DNA from: Variovorax paradoxus
GTDB taxonomy: Bacteria; Pseudomonadota; Gammaproteobacteria; Burkholderiales; Burkholderiaceae_C
Assembly (NCBI RefSeq): GCF_024734665.1
Contig: NZ_CP102931.1
Span: 2,912,001-2,976,000 of the forward strand
Length of the DNA stretch: 64,000 nt
Direction of reading: 5' to 3'
How positions within the stretch are numbered: position 1 is the stretch's first letter; the number at the start of each line of letters is the position of its first letter. Below the pieces are notes generated by a model. It was not told the origin of the DNA. It ran no database searches and worked only from the letters and a program-made list of their open reading frames with translations. A program made the translations under genes and the position numbers. This document shows positions 62,760-64,000 of the stretch, one piece after another.

Positions 62760-62928
62760 GTCTTCGCTCCCGTGAACTGTTTTGCTGCTTTTTGATGGGC
62801 CGCTCTTGGGCGGTATCTGCATTTCGGACGCAGACACGGCTCCCGGGCAACGGCTCGAAATAGTTTAACAATCGGATACGAATTGATTCCTCACGCCGCC
62901 GGCTGCGACGGCCGATATCCGGAAAAAA

Positions 62929-63609
62929 ATGCTCACCTTTCTCAAGTTCATCGCCGCCATCGCACTGCTGGTCTGTATTCATCTCTTCGCGATGGCGGCG
63001 TTGGGGCGCTGGTGGGGCATCGCCGTGCGCAAGGTGTCGCTGGGTTTCGGCCCGCGGCTGTGGTCGCTCGGCATCTTTCATCTGCATGCGCTGCCCTTGG
63101 GCGGCAGCGTCCAGTTCAAGGACACACGGCAGGAGGGCGTGCCGTTCGACAAGCCACCGGGCTATTTCGACGATGCCTTCGATCACAAGCCACGCGCGGT
63201 GCAGGTGCTGATTCCGCTGGCGGGTGTGGCTGCGCTCGTCGTTGTCGCGCTGCTGCTGCGCCAGGGAGCCGCAGTACCCAGTCTGGTCCATGGCTTCGCG
63301 CAGTTCCTGGAGGGTGCGCTTGATCCGCTGTCCACGGGGCGGCAACTGGTGGAAGGCGCCGATGCCTTTGCCGAGCGACACGTATTCCTGCCTCTGCTCG
63401 GAATGCTCGCCGCGAAGATGGCGGCGGTGAACCTGCTGCCGTTGCCGGCGCTGAACGGCGGCCATGCGTTGCTCATGCTGGTGACGCGCGACCTGCGCGC
63501 GCCGCCCGCCGCATGGCATCACAAGCTCGCGGTGGCGGGCGTATTGATCTGGGTGGTGATGATCGCATCGTGGCTGTCCGCGATCCTCGCGTACGTCGAA
63601 GGGCGCTGA
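62929..63609 (+). CDS. Site-2-protease (M50)-like membrane protein lacking catalytic residues
   Basis: A 226-residue protein with four to five membrane segments. It lines up with RseP-type proteases: the first helix, where HEFGH is expected, reads HLFAM (H18-M22); VSLGFGPRLWSLGIF and ALPLGGSVQFKD are the usual loop; NLLPLPALNGGH (168-179) replaces NLLPxPxLDGGH, with N176 for the Asp. The Glu, the second His and the Asp of the zinc site are thus all lost. There is no PDZ domain. It is probably a pseudoprotease that binds substrates or partners. It is divergent from hscC across 169 bases. Confidence 0.78.
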   Translation: MLTFLKFIAAIALLVCIHLFAMAALGRWWGIAVRKVSLGFGPRLWSLGIFHLHALPLGGSVQFKDTRQEGVPFDKPPGYFDDAFDHKPRAVQVLIPLAGVAALVVVALLLRQGAAVPSLVHGFAQFLEGALDPLSTGRQLVEGADAFAERHVFLPLLGMLAAKMAAVNLLPLPALNGGHALLMLVTRDLRAPPAAWHHKLAVAGVLIWVVMIASWLSAILAYVEGR

Positions 63610-63703
63610 CCCGCTCGCCGGGCAAACCCTGACCGTGGCAGCGTGCGGCGCTTCGAGAATGGCCCGGTCCATTCATTCCAAAGCAACGCCGCCACCATGC
63701 CCC

Positions 63704-64000
63704 ATGCCCCATGCCACGCTGTCTCGCCGCCGGTTCGCACTCGCCACTGCCGCCGCAAGCCTCGCCTTGCCATCGTTCGCACAGAGCGCATGGCCGACCA
63801 AGCCGATCCGCATCGTCGTGCCCTACACGCCCGGCGGATTCACCGACCAGATGGCTCGGCTGGTGCAGATCGGCCTGCAGACCAAGCTCGGCCAGCCGGT
63901 GCTGATCGACAACAAGCCCGGCGCCAACAGCCTGATCGGCGTCGATGCCATCGCCAAGGCCGCGCCCGACGGCACGACCTTCGGCGTCGTCATTGCTGCC
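63704..64000 (+). CDS. Bug/TctC-family periplasmic solute receptor, 3' part cut off
   Basis: The first 99 codons are in the window. A Tat-like signal (TLSRRRFALATAAASLALP, cleavage after SFA) is followed by WPTKPIRIVVPYTPGGFTDQMARLV, the fingerprint of Bug receptors of tripartite tricarboxylate transporters. It binds small carboxylates in the periplasm. Of three nearby ATG codons (63697, 63704, 63711) only 63704 is in this frame. Confidence 0.92.
   Translation, partial: MPHATLSRRRFALATAAASLALPSFAQSAWPTKPIRIVVPYTPGGFTDQMARLVQIGLQTKLGQPVLIDNKPGANSLIGVDAIAKAAPDGTTFGVVIAA

Overview
The window is a high-GC, densely coded bacterial chromosome segment. Protein families and gene pairs (FCD-GntR regulator with a YdiJ-like dehydrogenase, TRAP and Bug/TctC uptake systems, many LysR and MFS genes, a split pqiA, SoxR with a monooxygenase) suggest a betaproteobacterium of the Comamonadaceae, most like Variovorax. 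This is inferred from gene style, not from a marker gene. No rRNA, tRNA, CRISPR array, transposase or phage gene was seen.

Layout. 0-6 kb: a cut-off aminotransferase, divergent GntR regulator with paired palindromic operators, an FAD/Fe-S 2-hydroxyacid dehydrogenase, an MFS transporter and an O6-alkylguanine repair protein. 6-8.3 kb: a cytosolic fusion of a trypsin-like protease with an EndoG/NUC1-type nuclease. 8.3-19.8 kb: MFS transporters, two LysR regulators, NmrA, PPOX, M48 protease, and an SDR/CmcJ-like pair. 20-28 kb: two drug-efflux MFS genes, the pqiA-pqiA-pqiB-pqiC lipid-transport operon, a large intergenic inverted repeat, then a third DHA2 exporter coupled to a flavin monooxygenase. 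30-37 kb: an alarmone-hydrolase-like HD protein and a catabolic operon (TRAP receptor, fused TRAP permease, LacI regulator, 2-hydroxyacid dehydrogenase, lactonase-like amidohydrolase) with a LacI-type operator in front. 37-41 kb: soxR and a divergent monooxygenase sharing a near-perfect SoxR box, a PhnB-like protein, a MATE pump with a DUF2239 gene, and a degenerate GIY-YIG gene behind twin dyads.

41-45.8 kb: the least explained part. Four minus-strand genes encode a membrane protein and three exported proteins. The first exported protein has no Asp, Glu or Cys at all. They lie opposite a NarL-type response regulator and its histidine kinase, so a regulated surface or matrix structure is plausible. 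45.8-49.7 kb: Tex and a patatin-like lipase. 49.3-58.1 kb: a heavy-metal-type RND efflux operon with RidA and a small lipoprotein translationally coupled to it, divergent from an OmpR-type two-component pair. Four phased CTTAAG-like repeats lie between the two.

58.1-63.6 kb: an HscC-type Hsp70 followed by two membrane J-like proteins, one of which carries a C-terminal TonB domain, divergent from a site-2-protease homologue that has lost its catalytic residues. The window ends inside a Bug-type solute receptor gene.
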